Source of the DNA: Myxococcales bacterium
GTDB lineage: Bacteria > Myxococcota_A > Polyangia > Polyangiales > Ga0077539
Direction: 5' to 3'
Assembly: GCA_013298625.1 (NCBI GenBank)
Contig: JAAFIF010000001.1
Coordinates: forward strand, 124,001-188,000
Length of the DNA stretch: 64,000 nt
Part shown: positions 16,970-25,508 of the stretch, piece by piece
Layout: every line of letters begins with the position of its first letter
Position numbering within the stretch: the first letter of the stretch is position 1
Notes under the pieces: generated by a model
The model's database searches: none
What the model was told of the DNA's origin: nothing
Seen by the model: only the letters and a program-made list of their open reading frames with translations
Translations under genes and position numbers: made by a program

Positions 16970-18711
16970 AGGGTCGCGACGAGCGAGCGAGAGCGTCGGC
17001 GATCGCCGCGTGTCGAGCCGCCTTCGCCCGGGCCAAGAGCGACGATGAGCGAGCGGCCGCGGCGCTCGACGAGGTCGACGTGCTGCTCGAGGACGCGTGG
17101 GCGCGGACCGTCGCGAACAGCGCGTTTTCTCCGGGGATCCTCGGAGCCATGGTGAAGACCGGCCGCCTCGCGTTCGACCAGCTGCGCGAGTGCCTCGCGG
17201 CCGATCCGCGCTGGTCGCAGAGCGCGTCGATGGTGATCAAGGCGCTCAGTGACGAAGAGGTCGAGGCGCTCGACAGCGCCATGGCGCCCGCCGAGCAGCG
17301 CGCCCTTCGTCAGGCGATGCTGTGGGCGGGGCGCGACCCGCGCGGCGAGCCCGACTGGGCCGAGATGATCCGCGTCGGATGGACGACGCTGAGCGTGATG
17401 CTGAGCCCCGCGCAGCTCGCTCGACTCGCCGCCGCCACGGTCGAAGACGCGCTGAACACCCCCGATCCCGACGCGTTTTTGCTGGGAGAATCGCTCTCGA
17501 TGCTGTGCGCGCTCTCGCCCGAAGACCCGCGGCGCGCCGCGCTCGCGCCGACGCTCGAGCGGGCCGAACGAACGCTCGACGCGCAGCGCGACGAAGGGCA
17601 ACGGGCGGTCGACCTGCGCGTGCAGGCGATGCACCTGGCGAGAGCGTACGTCGCGCTCGGAGAGATCGAGCAGGCGCTGGCGGTAGCCGACCGCGTCGAA
17701 GCGCTCGCGGCGCCGGACGACTTCGACGACGGGACGCAGCTGGCCGTGCGCGAGGCGCTGCGCGAGGTGTCGTCCTCGCTGACGGCCGAGCGGCGGTGCG
17801 CGATCGATCGACGGCTGCGCGAGACGCTGAGCGAGCGCTCGACGCTCGATGACTGGGTGTACGTGCGCAAGTGCGGCGTCGGGGACGACGAGGACTTTCT
17901 CAGGCGATTTGCGGCGGTGCTCGACGCGGCGATCGAGGGATGCGCCTCGGCCCCGGACGATCGCCGGGGATGGTTGATGCCCACGTTGACGTCGGACCCG
18001 TGGGCGACGCCGCCTGAGCGGCTCGACGAGCTGGCCGAGCGCCTCGCGAAGGCGACCCCGCGCGCAGCGCCAGGCGTCGAGTGGACCAACGCGCACATCG
18101 CCCTGGCGACGCGAGGCAGCGCCGTGGCGCAGGCGCTGATCGAGCGCACGGCGAGGCAGCGATCGATCCGCTGGTGGGACACGATGAGCGCGGCGATCGA
18201 GCTTCCCGAGGGCGCGCTCGGCGTGGTGATCGACGGCGCGATGGCCGAGCATCGGGCGCGGTGGCCGGTGGCGACAGGCGACGCGCTTCGCTGGATTTCT
18301 GCAGACGTCTCGAATTCGTGTGCATCGATCATCGAGGCGTTGGTGGGACAGGCGCCGATCGAGCAGCAGGCGCAGCGGGCGCTCGGAGCGCTCGGGCGGA
18401 TGGTCGAGCGCGGCGCTCGGTGGCTGCGCGACGGCGGGGCGCGGGACGTGGAGGCAGACCGGATCGCGGCGCGCATCGCGCGGGGAGAGTTCGCGGCGTC
18501 GCCGGTGTTCGACCGGGTGTGGTGGGAGCTCGGCGAAGCGGCGCAGCGGCAAGCGTGGCTCGCGCGTCCGACGCGGGCCGATCGCGTGGGGGCGCTGGTC
18601 AACGCGCGGGTGTTCGAGACGCTCGGCGGAGAGAGCGCGCGCGGCGCGTACGTCGATCGGGTCGAGCGGTGGCTCGCGCAGTGCGCGAAGCGGCTGGGGA
18701 TCGAGCGCTGA
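16966..18711 (+). CDS. Hypothetical 581-aa helical-repeat protein
   Basis: The ATG at 16966 overlaps the preceding stop. The frame is open hundreds of bases further upstream, but that part is only the shadow of the previous gene. The sequence is almost entirely helical, Ala/Leu/Arg/Glu rich, with one clear TPR-like pair (AMHLARAYVALGEIEQALAVADRVEAL, broken here only for description). It may form an alpha-solenoid. No enzyme motif, signal or membrane helix. It is third of four genes with the pentapeptide and YigZ-like proteins. Function unknown. Confidence 0.65.
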   Translation: MKGRDERARASAIAACRAAFARAKSDDERAAAALDEVDVLLEDAWARTVANSAFSPGILGAMVKTGRLAFDQLRECLAADPRWSQSASMVIKALSDEEVEALDSAMAPAEQRALRQAMLWAGRDPRGEPDWAEMIRVGWTTLSVMLSPAQLARLAAATVEDALNTPDPDAFLLGESLSMLCALSPEDPRRAALAPTLERAERTLDAQRDEGQRAVDLRVQAMHLARAYVALGEIEQALAVADRVEALAAPDDFDDGTQLAVREALREVSSSLTAERRCAIDRRLRETLSERSTLDDWVYVRKCGVGDDEDFLRRFAAVLDAAIEGCASAPDDRRGWLMPTLTSDPWATPPERLDELAERLAKATPRAAPGVEWTNAHIALATRGSAVAQALIERTARQRSIRWWDTMSAAIELPEGALGVVIDGAMAEHRARWPVATGDALRWISADVSNSCASIIEALVGQAPIEQQAQRALGALGRMVERGARWLRDGGARDVEADRIAARIARGEFAASPVFDRVWWELGEAAQRQAWLARPTRADRVGALVNARVFETLGGESARGAYVDRVERWLAQCAKRLGIER

Positions 18712-18712
18712 C

Positions 18713-19351
18713 GTGGCGCGGTATCGGGTGATCGCGAAGCCGCACCGGGTCGAGCACGAGGTGCTTCGCAGCCGGTTCATCACGACCGTCGCGCGGGCGG
18801 GCTCGGCCGATGAAGCGCGCGCGTTCGTGGCGAAGCAACGAGAAGAGTTCGCGGACGCGGGGCACACGTGTTGGGCGTACGTGGTGGGGCCGCCCGGATC
18901 GACGAGCACCATCGGCCTGTCAGATGACGGAGAGCCGCACGGCACCGCAGGACGGCCGATGCTCGAGGTGCTCTTGCACGCGCCGATCGGGGACGTCGTC
19001 GCAGCCGTGACGCGATATTTCGGCGGTACGCTGCTCGGAAAGGGCGGGCTCGTCCGCGCGTACACGCAAGGCGTGATCGAGGCGCTCGCGGCGATCGAGA
19101 CCGTCGAGAAGGTGCGTCTCGTGCGTGTCGCGTTGGAGATCGAGTACGCGCACATCTCGCGCGTGCGGCGGGTGATCGCCGCGCACGAGGGCGCGATCGA
19201 GGACGAGCAGCACGGGGTGACGGTCGGGTATCTCGTGGGTGTTCCCGAGCACAGGGTGGACGAGCTGCGACGAGCGCTGACCGACGCGACCGCGGGCGAC
19301 CTGCTGTTCGATGTTGCACGAGACCCAGACGACGCGACGACGAATGCGTGA
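18713..19351 (+). CDS. yigZ: YigZ/IMPACT-family protein
   Basis: 212 residues, GTG start one base after the upstream TGA. The N-terminal domain carries the UPF0029/Impact signature SDDGEPHGTAGRPML, preceded by CWAYVVG and followed by VTRYFGGTLLGKGGLVRAY. The C-terminal domain is an elongation-factor-G-like alpha/beta fold. E. coli YigZ and yeast YIH1 are the best known members; YIH1 modulates Gcn2, and bacterial roles are uncertain (possibly nucleic-acid or ribosome linked). It is the only well conserved gene in this operon. Confidence 0.9.
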   Translation: MARYRVIAKPHRVEHEVLRSRFITTVARAGSADEARAFVAKQREEFADAGHTCWAYVVGPPGSTSTIGLSDDGEPHGTAGRPMLEVLLHAPIGDVVAAVTRYFGGTLLGKGGLVRAYTQGVIEALAAIETVEKVRLVRVALEIEYAHISRVRRVIAAHEGAIEDEQHGVTVGYLVGVPEHRVDELRRALTDATAGDLLFDVARDPDDATTNA

Positions 19352-19536
19352 AGCGCCAGCGGCGGTGCGCGCAATCACAGAGCAGGACGACGCCTCGTCC
19401 GGGCCGAGCGCAGCGCGCCTACGCAGCGCCGGAGATTGAGCAGCGATTCGCTGTTGGGCAGCAGGACCGTCGCGGACGCGCCGTCGTCGAACGAGACGGA
19501 GCGTCCGCGCCTGGCGTCCTGCGAGGAGCATTGCAC

Positions 19537-20397
19537 ATGGACACACTCGACTCTCGATTCGTGGATGATTGCAGCAGCGCGACGTCGTGGACGAGCGCCG
19601 AGCGGCTCTACGACGATCGCGGCACGGACGTGCTGCCCTCGGACGGGCCCGATCCGATCGTCAACATGGGGCTGTGGCGCGCGCCCGACGGAGCTCGCGC
19701 GGCGACGCTGCACGAGGCCAACATGCAGCTGTTCGATCGCGTGCTCGACCTCGCCGAAGTCCGCGCCGACGCCACGCTCATCGACGTCGGATGCGGCTTC
19801 GGAACAGCGCTCTTGCGCGCCGCCTCCCGCACCGCCGCGTCGAGCATCGTCGGCGTCAACGTGTCCGAAGTGCAGCTCGACCTCGCGCGACGAGCCATCG
19901 CGCGCGGCGGGCTCGGGGGGCGCGTCCGCTGCGTCAACGCCTCGGCGACCGCATTGCCGTTCGAGACCGCGTCGATCGATCACGTGATCAGCGTCGAGGC
20001 CGCGTTTCACTTCGCGCCGCGCGCTCAGTTCTTTCGCGAGGCGCAGCGCGTGTTGCGGCCCGGCGGGACGCTGGTCGTCGCCGACCTCTTGCTCGCGCCG
20101 CCGTCGGGCCGCACGAGCGCGAAGATGCTGCGACAGATCGCGGAGGCGCTGGCTTTTCCCAGGCAGAATGCGTGCACGCTGAGCGAGTATCGCGCAGAGG
20201 TCGAGACGAGCGGGCTGCGCGTGAGCGTGGCGGAGTCTGTCGGGCGCGACGTGGTTCCGTCGTTTCGTCGATGGATGCTGCGCAACAGCTTCAAGCACCG
20301 CGCGGCGCGCAAAGACCTCGGCGCGTGGCCCTATCTGCTGTACCCGCTCGACTACGTGCTGCTGCGCGCGACCAGGCCCCTCGCTTCGGCAGCGTAG
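19537..20397 (+). CDS. SAM-dependent methyltransferase, Erm/tocopherol-MT-like
   Basis: 286 residues from the ATG at 19537, with a GAGGAG ribosome site just upstream. Motif I is LIDVGCGFGTALLRAA, the SAM-ribose acid is within VGVNVSEVQL, and motif II/III strands are IDHVISVEAAFHFAPR and GGTLVVADLL. A preceding segment PIVNMGLW and the C-terminal SFRRWM/LYPLDYVL region are typical of polyketide/macrolide O-methyltransferase, sterol or tocopherol methyltransferase relatives. Likely acts on a lipid or secondary metabolite; acceptor unknown. No obvious biosynthetic neighbours. The gap 19352-19536 has no convincing gene. Confidence 0.8.
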   Translation: MDTLDSRFVDDCSSATSWTSAERLYDDRGTDVLPSDGPDPIVNMGLWRAPDGARAATLHEANMQLFDRVLDLAEVRADATLIDVGCGFGTALLRAASRTAASSIVGVNVSEVQLDLARRAIARGGLGGRVRCVNASATALPFETASIDHVISVEAAFHFAPRAQFFREAQRVLRPGGTLVVADLLLAPPSGRTSAKMLRQIAEALAFPRQNACTLSEYRAEVETSGLRVSVAESVGRDVVPSFRRWMLRNSFKHRAARKDLGAWPYLLYPLDYVLLRATRPLASAA

Positions 20398-20431
20398 AGG
20401 AGGAATGCGGGGACGAGCGAGGGGCGCGCTC

Positions 20432-21289
20432 TCAATGCTCTTCGAGCCAGCGCTGCGCGCGAGACGCGTAGCTCGACGACGGAGACCGGGCGACGAGCGA
20501 CTCGGCGTAGCGCCTCGCGTCAGCGCTCCGACCCAACCGTCTCGCTGCATCGAAGCCGACGAAGAGCAGCTCGTCCCGCAGCGCGTCGGAGGTGCCCGCG
20601 ACGTCCAGCGCGCGAACGCACTCCGCAGCCACGGCGGGATCGCTCGCGAGCGCAGCGGTCGCCGCGGCGAGCACACGAGACTCGTGCGCGAGTCCGCCCG
20701 AGCCCCGTTCGACGGGACACGCCGACGGCGTCGAGGCAGGGGCGATCGCGATGGACGGCGAAGGATCGACGCGCGCGACGAGCGCTGGCGACGCGGGGCG
20801 CGAGGGCGCTTCGACGCGTCGGGATGGCTCGCGAACCACTGGAATTTCACTGTGCGTCTGCGCTTGGGGCAGCGGAGCCCGAAGCTCTGCCGGCGGCGCC
20901 GTGATCGCAGCGCTCGTCGGCGTCGGGACAGCGCGCGGCTCGACCCGGCGTTGCGCGATCGAGGGCGCGGTTGGCGCGGTGGCAGCGGGGCGATTCGTTC
21001 GGGGCACGAGCGTGCGAGCGCCCAGGCCGACGCTCACCACCACGGCGGCGAGCCCGACGACCTTCACGAAGAAGCCCGCGCCGGTGATGGTGGACCGAAC
21101 AGCGCCCGCGGTGACTGCGGCCGCGGCCGTGGTGGTCACTGCGGTTCCTGCGGCGATGGCGGCCGCGCCGGCGAGGATCTTCGCGCGATCTTCGGGCGAG
21201 AGCGGCTTGGGGCTCGCGGCGTGCGCGAGCAGCGCGCGCAGCTCGTCGGGGGTCTCGTCGCTGCGGTTCATGCGAGTGGGGTCCGTCAC
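20432..21289 (-). CDS. Anti-sigma-like protein, module A
   Basis: 285 residues. The N-terminal ~45 residues are charged and cytoplasmic; a hydrophobic helix (about 75-95, VVGLAAVVVSVGLG) crosses the membrane; a Pro/Ala/Thr-rich linker leads to a C-terminal TPR-like domain (ARRLGRSADARRYAESLV, then RSPSSSYASRAQRWLEEH). There is no zinc anti-sigma motif. Its start overlaps the sigma stop (ATGA). The same gene order and architecture recur at 44957-45808 and 54112-54972. An anti-sigma or signal-coupling role is inferred from position and topology. Confidence 0.6.
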   Translation of the reverse strand: MTDPTRMNRSDETPDELRALLAHAASPKPLSPEDRAKILAGAAAIAAGTAVTTTAAAAVTAGAVRSTITGAGFFVKVVGLAAVVVSVGLGARTLVPRTNRPAATAPTAPSIAQRRVEPRAVPTPTSAAITAPPAELRAPLPQAQTHSEIPVVREPSRRVEAPSRPASPALVARVDPSPSIAIAPASTPSACPVERGSGGLAHESRVLAAATAALASDPAVAAECVRALDVAGTSDALRDELLFVGFDAARRLGRSADARRYAESLVARSPSSSYASRAQRWLEEH

Positions 21290-21885
21290 CGCCGAGCTCC
21301 TTTCTCACGAGCGGTCCAGCGGTCGTACACCGCGCGAAGCGCCTTGCGCGCGGCGTACAAGCGCGAGTGAACGGTGCCCACGGGCACGCCTAGCTCCGCG
21401 GCGATCTCGTCGCACGATCGCTCTTCGACCTCGAACATCACAAGCACCGCGCGCTTCTCTTCGTCGAGCTCATCGAGCATGGCTTCGACCCGCGTCTGTT
21501 GTTGCAGCCGTTCGACCAGCCGCTCGGGCGAGTCCGGCGACGAGGTCCGCTCTGGAATCGACTGCGGCTCTGTCGGCTGTTCGCGCCGCACCCACGCGCG
21601 TCTGCGATGCGCCGCGGCGTGGCGAAGGCAGATCCCGTAGAGCCAGGCGCGCAGCGGAGCGCGGCCGTCGTACGTGTGCAATCGCTGGTGCACGGTCAGC
21701 AAGACCTGTTGAAGCACGTCGTGGCAATCATCGGATCGAACCCCCAAGCGCTGCAGCGTGAGCCAGAGAAACTCGGCCTCGCGCGTCGCGACGACCGTGA
21801 CGGTCAGCGGCGCGCTCTGCGGAGCTTCGGTCGCCCGTTGCGTGGGGGGTTCTGCGGAGAGCGCAGCGATCATCTCGTCCTTCAT
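21286..21885 (-). CDS. ECF RNA polymerase sigma factor, module A
   Basis: 199 residues. Region 2 includes DCHDVLQQVLLTVHQRLHTY and the region 2.4 stretch PLRAWLYGICLRHAAAHRRR; region 4 is LDEEKRAVLVMFEVEERS then EIAAELGVPVGTVHSRLYAARKAL. It is close in sequence to the sigma factors of modules B and C (shared VLVMFEVE and CDEIA with module C). It follows the outer-membrane-type protein by 22 bp and overlaps the anti-sigma-like gene, so it is probably part of a cell-envelope response. Confidence 0.92.
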   Translation of the reverse strand: MKDEMIAALSAEPPTQRATEAPQSAPLTVTVVATREAEFLWLTLQRLGVRSDDCHDVLQQVLLTVHQRLHTYDGRAPLRAWLYGICLRHAAAHRRRAWVRREQPTEPQSIPERTSSPDSPERLVERLQQQTRVEAMLDELDEEKRAVLVMFEVEERSCDEIAAELGVPVGTVHSRLYAARKALRAVYDRWTAREKGARR

Positions 21886-21907
21886 TGTCGGCTCGCGGGC
21901 GATCGCT

Positions 21908-22918
21908 TCACGGAATCGGCACGCCGACGCGAAGGGTCATGGTGAAGCCGACAGGGCTCTGTTCGATGACCGGCGAGCCGGCGGTCGAGGCGAGCGCGTA
22001 GCGGGTGACGTTCCATCGGAGCGCGGAGTCGAGCGAGAGGACCAGCGGCCGCAGGTCTGCGCGCAAGAGCAGCGACGCTTGTGTGGCGAACGAGCCGCGC
22101 GTCCCGCCGGTGGGCACCGTAGGGGTGTAGCTGAAGCCCGCGATCGCGCCCGCCCGCGCCCCGACGCAAGGAAACACCCCGAACCGGCTCTGCTCTGGCG
22201 TCACGCCGACGCAGCCGTCCAAGCCGAATTCGACCGCCGAAAACGACGCGAGCACAGACAGGCCCAACATCGACTCGGCCAGCGCGGTCACCGTCGCCCC
22301 CACGCGAAAGCGTCGGTACACCAGCGGCTCCGCGTACAGCTGCACGCCGCCGTTGATCGCCGGCATCAGGTACAGCGCGGCGAACGCTCCGATCGCCACG
22401 TCGCCGGTCGCCCACCGCGCGCGAGGCGGCGACGGCGGAGGCACGACCGGTGGAGCCACGACCGGTGGAGCGACAGCGGGCACAGCGACCACCGGCGGAG
22501 TCGCGACCGGCGGCGGCGCAGAGCTCGGATGCACGCCGGTGACGAGCGCCACCATCGCGCTGGTGAGCGTCGCCGTCGCGAACACCGAGCACGAGGACTC
22601 TGCGCTGCGAAGCGATTGCGTGGCGAGCAGGGCGCCGGTCGGAGCGCGCCAGAAGAGCTCGGCGTTCCACTGGTCGGACTGCCGTCGGAGCACGACTTCG
22701 AGCGAGCGACCTTCGAGCGCGCTCGCGAGGGGCCGACGCAAGAGCGCCTCGATTTCTCGCAGCGCCTCTGGGCGTGACGGGCAGAGCTCGGCGCCCTCGG
22801 CCCGCGTCCACGAGAGGGCGGTCTCGTCAGCGCGCGCAGGGCGAGCGACGCACACGACGAGCGCCATCGCGGCGAACGAGCATGCGAGCGGGCGCTTCGA
22901 GCGAGCGGGCGAAGGCAT
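21908..22918 (-). CDS. Envelope protein with C-terminal barrel-like domain, module A
   Basis: 336 residues from the ATG at 22918, with a signal peptide ending near ARA-D. The exported N-terminal domain has LCPSRPEAL, a hydrophobic strand with R...W.AELFWRAPTGALLATQSL, and a conserved Cys (ESSC). A PPVVAPPVV proline linker follows, then an alternating hydrophobic/polar C-terminal half (GVQLYAEPLVYRRFRVGATVTAL, broken only for description; ends TMTLRVGVPIP) that looks like outer-membrane beta strands. Genes of the same build start modules B and C. It may be the surface sensor or the main target of the linked sigma factor. Role inferred. Confidence 0.65.
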   Translation of the reverse strand: MPSPARSKRPLACSFAAMALVVCVARPARADETALSWTRAEGAELCPSRPEALREIEALLRRPLASALEGRSLEVVLRRQSDQWNAELFWRAPTGALLATQSLRSAESSCSVFATATLTSAMVALVTGVHPSSAPPPVATPPVVAVPAVAPPVVAPPVVPPPSPPRARWATGDVAIGAFAALYLMPAINGGVQLYAEPLVYRRFRVGATVTALAESMLGLSVLASFSAVEFGLDGCVGVTPEQSRFGVFPCVGARAGAIAGFSYTPTVPTGGTRGSFATQASLLLRADLRPLVLSLDSALRWNVTRYALASTAGSPVIEQSPVGFTMTLRVGVPIP

Positions 22919-22938
22919 CGCGGCTTCGATGTTCGCAC

Positions 22939-23400
22939 TCAGTACCGGGTCGTGACACGCAGCGAAACGCTCTCGGATTGCGCGCGAAACCGGCACGCCT
23001 CGAAGCTCGGCGCAGACAAGACCGGGCGCACGTCGTTCGAGAACCCGTAGCCCTCGAGCGGAATGCCGAACACCCCGCGCTGAAACGCGTTGTCGCCGTT
23101 CTCGTCGTGGTGGATGACCACCGCGAGGTCTCGCCCTCTCGGAAGCGCAGCGAATTCGCAGCGCGCTACGCCGCCGACCGCCCGCGCCGCCACCCGCGCG
23201 ATGACCCGCTGTGTCCCTTCGGGAAACCGCTCGGGACCGTCGTACGCGATGCATCGCACCACGCCGCGATCGCTGCGCAGCGCGTGAACCGTCACCGCGA
23301 CCCGCGCGGTCGCCGCGGGATCCACGGTCGCGCCCAGCGTCGGAGCGACGAGGACAAAGGAGCACAAAACGGTCATCGTGAAGCGATCGAGCGTCGACAT
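22939..23400 (-). CDS. DUF2141 secreted protein
   Basis: 153 residues, with GAGGTG as ribosome site before the ATG. A cleavable signal peptide (VLCSFVLVAPTLGA) is followed by the DUF2141 domain with GVVRCIAYDGPERF, AVVIHHDENGDN and the GYGFSNDVRP motif. DUF2141 proteins are small periplasmic or surface beta-sandwich proteins of unknown function, common in marine and predatory bacteria. It is first in the run with the envelope protein (20 bp gap), sigma factor and anti-sigma-like gene, so the four may be co-transcribed. Confidence 0.82.
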   Translation of the reverse strand: MSTLDRFTMTVLCSFVLVAPTLGATVDPAATARVAVTVHALRSDRGVVRCIAYDGPERFPEGTQRVIARVAARAVGGVARCEFAALPRGRDLAVVIHHDENGDNAFQRGVFGIPLEGYGFSNDVRPVLSAPSFEACRFRAQSESVSLRVTTRY

Positions 23401-23545
23401 AGCTGGCACCTCTGCGTTGATCGGCAGCCCAACTCAGCGCCGACACCCATGGATTGCCGCCGCGCGCGCGATCGCTTCACACAATCGACAGCGACCGTCG
23501 CCGCCGAGCGTTCGAGCCGTGACTCGAGCGCCTCGGGGACTGTCT

Positions 23546-23567
23546 TATTCAAGTGATCTGTTGAATA
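23546..23567. promoter_or_regulatory. ArsR-type operator dyad
   Basis: TATTCAA and TTGAATA (23546-23552 and 23561-23567) form a perfect 7-8-7 dyad, ending 9 bp before the ATG of the ArsR-rhodanese gene. ATTC-N8-GAAT dyads near the start site are typical for ArsR/SmtB-type repressors. It is AT-rich in otherwise GC-rich DNA. It would allow the regulator to repress its own operon and perhaps the divergent DUF2141 run. Confidence 0.65.
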
Positions 23568-23576
23568 CTCGATCAC

Positions 23577-24278
23577 ATGGCCTCTCGACATCGCCGCTTC
23601 AAAGACTCGATCTACGAGCAATTTGCCAGGGTTGGCAAAGCCGTCTCGGCGCCCAAGCGGATCGAGCTACTCGACCTGTTGTGTCAGGGACCGCGGACGG
23701 TCGAGGCGCTCGCGGGCCTCGCGGGCCTCTCGGTGGCCAACGCGTCGCAGCACTTGCAGGTGCTGCGCGCGGCGCGGCTGGTCGAAGCAGAGAAGAAGGG
23801 GCTCTACGTCGAGTACCGCGTGGCCGACGACGAGGTGTGCCGGTTCTTCTTGGCGATGCGCGGGCTCGCTGAGTCGCGGCTGGCCGAGGTCGCGCAGGTG
23901 ACGCGCGCGTACTTCGCGGACCGCGGCGCGATGGAGCAGGTCGAGGGCGACGAGCTCGTGCGACGCGTGCGCGCCGGAGAGGTGACGGTGCTCGACGTGC
24001 GGCCGAGAGAAGAGTTCGACGCGGCGCACATCCCGGGGGCGATTTCGATGCCGGTCGCCGAGATCGAGGCCCGGATCGACGAGCTGCCGAAGCGGCGCGC
24101 GGTGGTCGCCTATTGCCGCGGCCCGTATTGCGTCATGGCGCTCGAAGCGGTCGAACTGCTGCGCGAGCGAGGCTACGCCGCGCAACGAATGGAGCAGGGC
24201 GTGCTCGAGTGGCGCGCGCGCGGATGGCGCGTGAGCAGAGCGAAGCGCGGAGCCGTGGCGAGGGCGTCCGATGCGTGA
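23577..24278 (+). CDS. ArsR-family regulator fused to rhodanese domain
   Basis: 233 residues. Winged helix-turn-helix of ArsR type at about 20-95 (KRIELLDLLCQGPRTVEALA, then SVANASQHLQVLRAARLV). A rhodanese domain follows (about 120-225) with DVRPREEFDAAHIPGA and the active loop CRGPYC (Cys180, Cys185). Such fusions are thought to sense sulfur or redox state through persulfide on the rhodanese Cys. No metal-binding CxC site is seen in the HTH part. It overlaps the MFS transporter by 8 bp and has a clear operator dyad at 23546-23567, so it probably represses that transporter. Confidence 0.88.
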   Translation: MASRHRRFKDSIYEQFARVGKAVSAPKRIELLDLLCQGPRTVEALAGLAGLSVANASQHLQVLRAARLVEAEKKGLYVEYRVADDEVCRFFLAMRGLAESRLAEVAQVTRAYFADRGAMEQVEGDELVRRVRAGEVTVLDVRPREEFDAAHIPGAISMPVAEIEARIDELPKRRAVVAYCRGPYCVMALEAVELLRERGYAAQRMEQGVLEWRARGWRVSRAKRGAVARASDA

Positions 24279-25500
24279 GGTCTGGCTCGGGATCCGCGAG
24301 AACCTCGCGCAGTTCTCGCTGCTCGTGCTGGTCAACGCGTTCGTGGGAGCGATGGTCGGCATGGAGCGCTCGATCCTCGCGCCGATCGCCGAGCAGCAGT
24401 TTCACCTCGCGGCCAAGACCGCCGCGCTGTCGTTCATCGTGGTGTTCGGGGTGAGCAAAGCGCTGACGAACTACCTCGCCGGCAGGCTCTCGGATCGCTA
24501 CGGGCGCAAGCGTGTGCTGGTGGGCGGGTGGATCGTGGCGGTGCCCGTTCCGTGGCTGCTCATGTGGGCGCCGAGCTGGCGCTGGGTGCTCTTCGCCAAC
24601 GCGCTGCTCGGCGTGAGCCAGGGGCTGACGTGGTCGACGACGGTGATCATGAAGATCGACCTCGCGGGCCCGAGCAAGCGCGGCCTCGCGATGGGCCTCA
24701 ACGAGTTCGCCGGGTACTTCGCGGTCGCCGGCAGCGCGCTCGCGACGGGCTTCATCGCCGCGCGCTACGGCCTTCGACCGCAGCCCTTCTACCTCGGCGT
24801 CGTGTTCGTCGCGCTCGGGCTGCTGCTCTCGGCGCTGCTGGTGCGCGAGACGAAGCACCACGTCGCGGCCGAGTCGCTGCTGCGCGACGACGCGCGCGCC
24901 GAGCCCACGCCCACGCCGCGCGAGGTGTTCGCTCGCACGACGTGGCGAGACCGAGACCTGTCGAGCGTGAGCCAGGCGGGGATGGTCAACAACCTCAACG
25001 ACGGGATGGCTTGGGGGATCTTTCCGCTCTTTTTCGCGGCGGCGCAGATGAGCTTGCGGCAGATCGGCGTGCTCGTCGCGATCTATCCCGCGACGTGGGG
25101 CGCCTCGCAGCTCTTCACCGGCGCGTGGTCCGATCGGGTGGGCCGCAAGTGGCTGATCGCCGGCGGAATGTGGGTGCAAGCGCTGGGCATCGCGGTGGTC
25201 GCGCGCTCTGCAGGCTTCGCGGGGTTTGCGGTCGGCGCTGCGCTGCTCGGCGTGGGCACAGCAATGGTGTACCCCACGCTGCTCGCGGCGATCGGCGACG
25301 TCGCGCACCCGTCGTGGAGAGCGTCGGCCGTCGGCGTCTACCGCTTGTGGCGCGACCTCGGGTACGCGATCGGCGCGCTGCTCGCGGGCGTCACCGCGGA
25401 CGCGCTGGGACTCTCTGCAGCGCTGTGGGTGGTGGCGGCGCTGACGGCGGCGTCGGGCGCGCTGGTGGCGGTGAGAATGCGCGAGACTCGCCCCCGCTGA
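24271..25500 (+). CDS. MFS transporter
   Basis: 409 residues with about 12 membrane helices. The MFS loop motif after helix 2 is GRLSDRYGRKRVLVGG, repeated after helix 8 as GAWSDRVGRKWLIAGG. Helices 4-5 hold RGLAMGLNEFAGYFA. The family is the drug/anion exporter type with a helix-rich, charge-poor middle. Its operon with an ArsR-rhodanese regulator suggests export of a toxic thiol- or sulfur-related compound, or an oxyanion. The substrate is not known. Confidence 0.85.
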   Translation: MREVWLGIRENLAQFSLLVLVNAFVGAMVGMERSILAPIAEQQFHLAAKTAALSFIVVFGVSKALTNYLAGRLSDRYGRKRVLVGGWIVAVPVPWLLMWAPSWRWVLFANALLGVSQGLTWSTTVIMKIDLAGPSKRGLAMGLNEFAGYFAVAGSALATGFIAARYGLRPQPFYLGVVFVALGLLLSALLVRETKHHVAAESLLRDDARAEPTPTPREVFARTTWRDRDLSSVSQAGMVNNLNDGMAWGIFPLFFAAAQMSLRQIGVLVAIYPATWGASQLFTGAWSDRVGRKWLIAGGMWVQALGIAVVARSAGFAGFAVGAALLGVGTAMVYPTLLAAIGDVAHPSWRASAVGVYRLWRDLGYAIGALLAGVTADALGLSAALWVVAALTAASGALVAVRMRETRPR

Positions 25501-25508
25501 GCCGCGCG

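Noticed and set aside
16348..19374. Open frame of about 1000 codons on the minus strand
   Set aside because: It is antisense to four well-spaced genes with better codon use and motifs. High GC leaves few stops in that frame.
19375..19536. 53-codon minus-strand frame starting with GTG next to the methyltransferase ATG
   Set aside because: A stretch of it looks protein-like (SVSFDDGASATVLL), but it has no ribosome site and its start would touch the methyltransferase start. Too weak to call.
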